DNA from: Neoarius graeffei
Taxonomy: Eukaryota > Chordata > Actinopteri > Siluriformes > Ariidae
DNA: 64,000 bases
NCBI RefSeq assembly: GCF_027579695.1
Contig: NC_083571.1
Span: 48,904,390 to 48,968,389, forward strand
Reading direction: 5' to 3'
A program made the position numbers and the translations under genes. The notes under the pieces were generated by a model. The model did no database searches. It saw nothing but the letters and a program-made list of their open reading frames with translations, and had not been told where the DNA came from. Positions 64,000 through 64,000 of this stretch are shown here, in pieces; the stretch's first letter is position 1; each line of letters opens with the position of its first letter.

Positions 64000-64000
64000 G

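Larger units (their letters stand above)
61143..64000 (-). mobile_element. Ty3/gypsy element (mag-type?), 3' part
   Basis: 3' LTR at 61143-61328, purine tract beside it, then pol in the order (minus strand) RT, RNase H, integrase running in from the right window edge. The 5' part and second LTR are beyond the window. Standard domain order. The integrase C-terminus (MIITRSGRVSRPN) resembles K02A2.6/mag-type elements. Confidence 0.9.

Overview
This window is eukaryotic, almost certainly teleost fish, and is nearly all transposable elements packed into what look like introns of one host gene. The fish assignment rests on many Tc1-like elements of fish type, BEL/Pao, chromovirus-type and other Ty3/gypsy elements, an I-group LINE with RNase H, a tRNA-derived SINE ending in (GAGAT)n, and one exon of an F-type (fucose-binding) lectin. 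The SINE type suggests an otophysan such as a catfish, but that is only a guess. I see no rRNA, free tRNA, CRISPR or bacterial-style operon.

Layout. 1-14,600: Tc1 fragments of at least five families, two SINE copies, two solo LTRs, a Harbinger-like insert, a mariner-type MITE and a locally repeated non-coding block (X/Y). 14,602-24,210: a Tc1 copy split by an 8 kb I-group LINE, itself split by a 2.8 kb element with about 0.9 kb terminal inverted repeats. 24,701-33,445: a BEL/Pao retrotransposon on the minus strand whose 3' LTR holds a SINE, which holds a hAT-like element. 33,446-38,126: a Ty3/gypsy element with integrase ahead of reverse transcriptase (Gmr1-type order). 38,150-43,321: a CR1/L2-type LINE 3' end and two Tc1 copies, with a possible 22-nt host exon between them. 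43,738-53,774: an old Tc1 copy split by a chromovirus and by a second Tc1, which is itself split by a third Tc1. 53,782-55,149: another Tc1, ending 25 bp before the F-type lectin exon (55,175-55,457, plus strand). 55,873-61,142: three more Tc1-type elements carrying a solo LTR, an ISL2EU-like insert and a palindromic MITE. 61,143 to the end: the 3' LTR and pol of another Ty3/gypsy element that runs off the window.

How it fits together. The only convincing host coding sequence is the lectin exon, perhaps with the 22-nt exon 13.6 kb upstream in a matching splice phase. Almost every transposon gene is visibly broken by frameshift, stop, deletion, insertion or loss of a catalytic residue; LINE ORF1 is the main one that still reads open. 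Target-site duplications are clear at many junctions, so the relative order of insertions can be read directly. All coordinates come from reading by eye; element ends without a stated duplication may be off by several bases.
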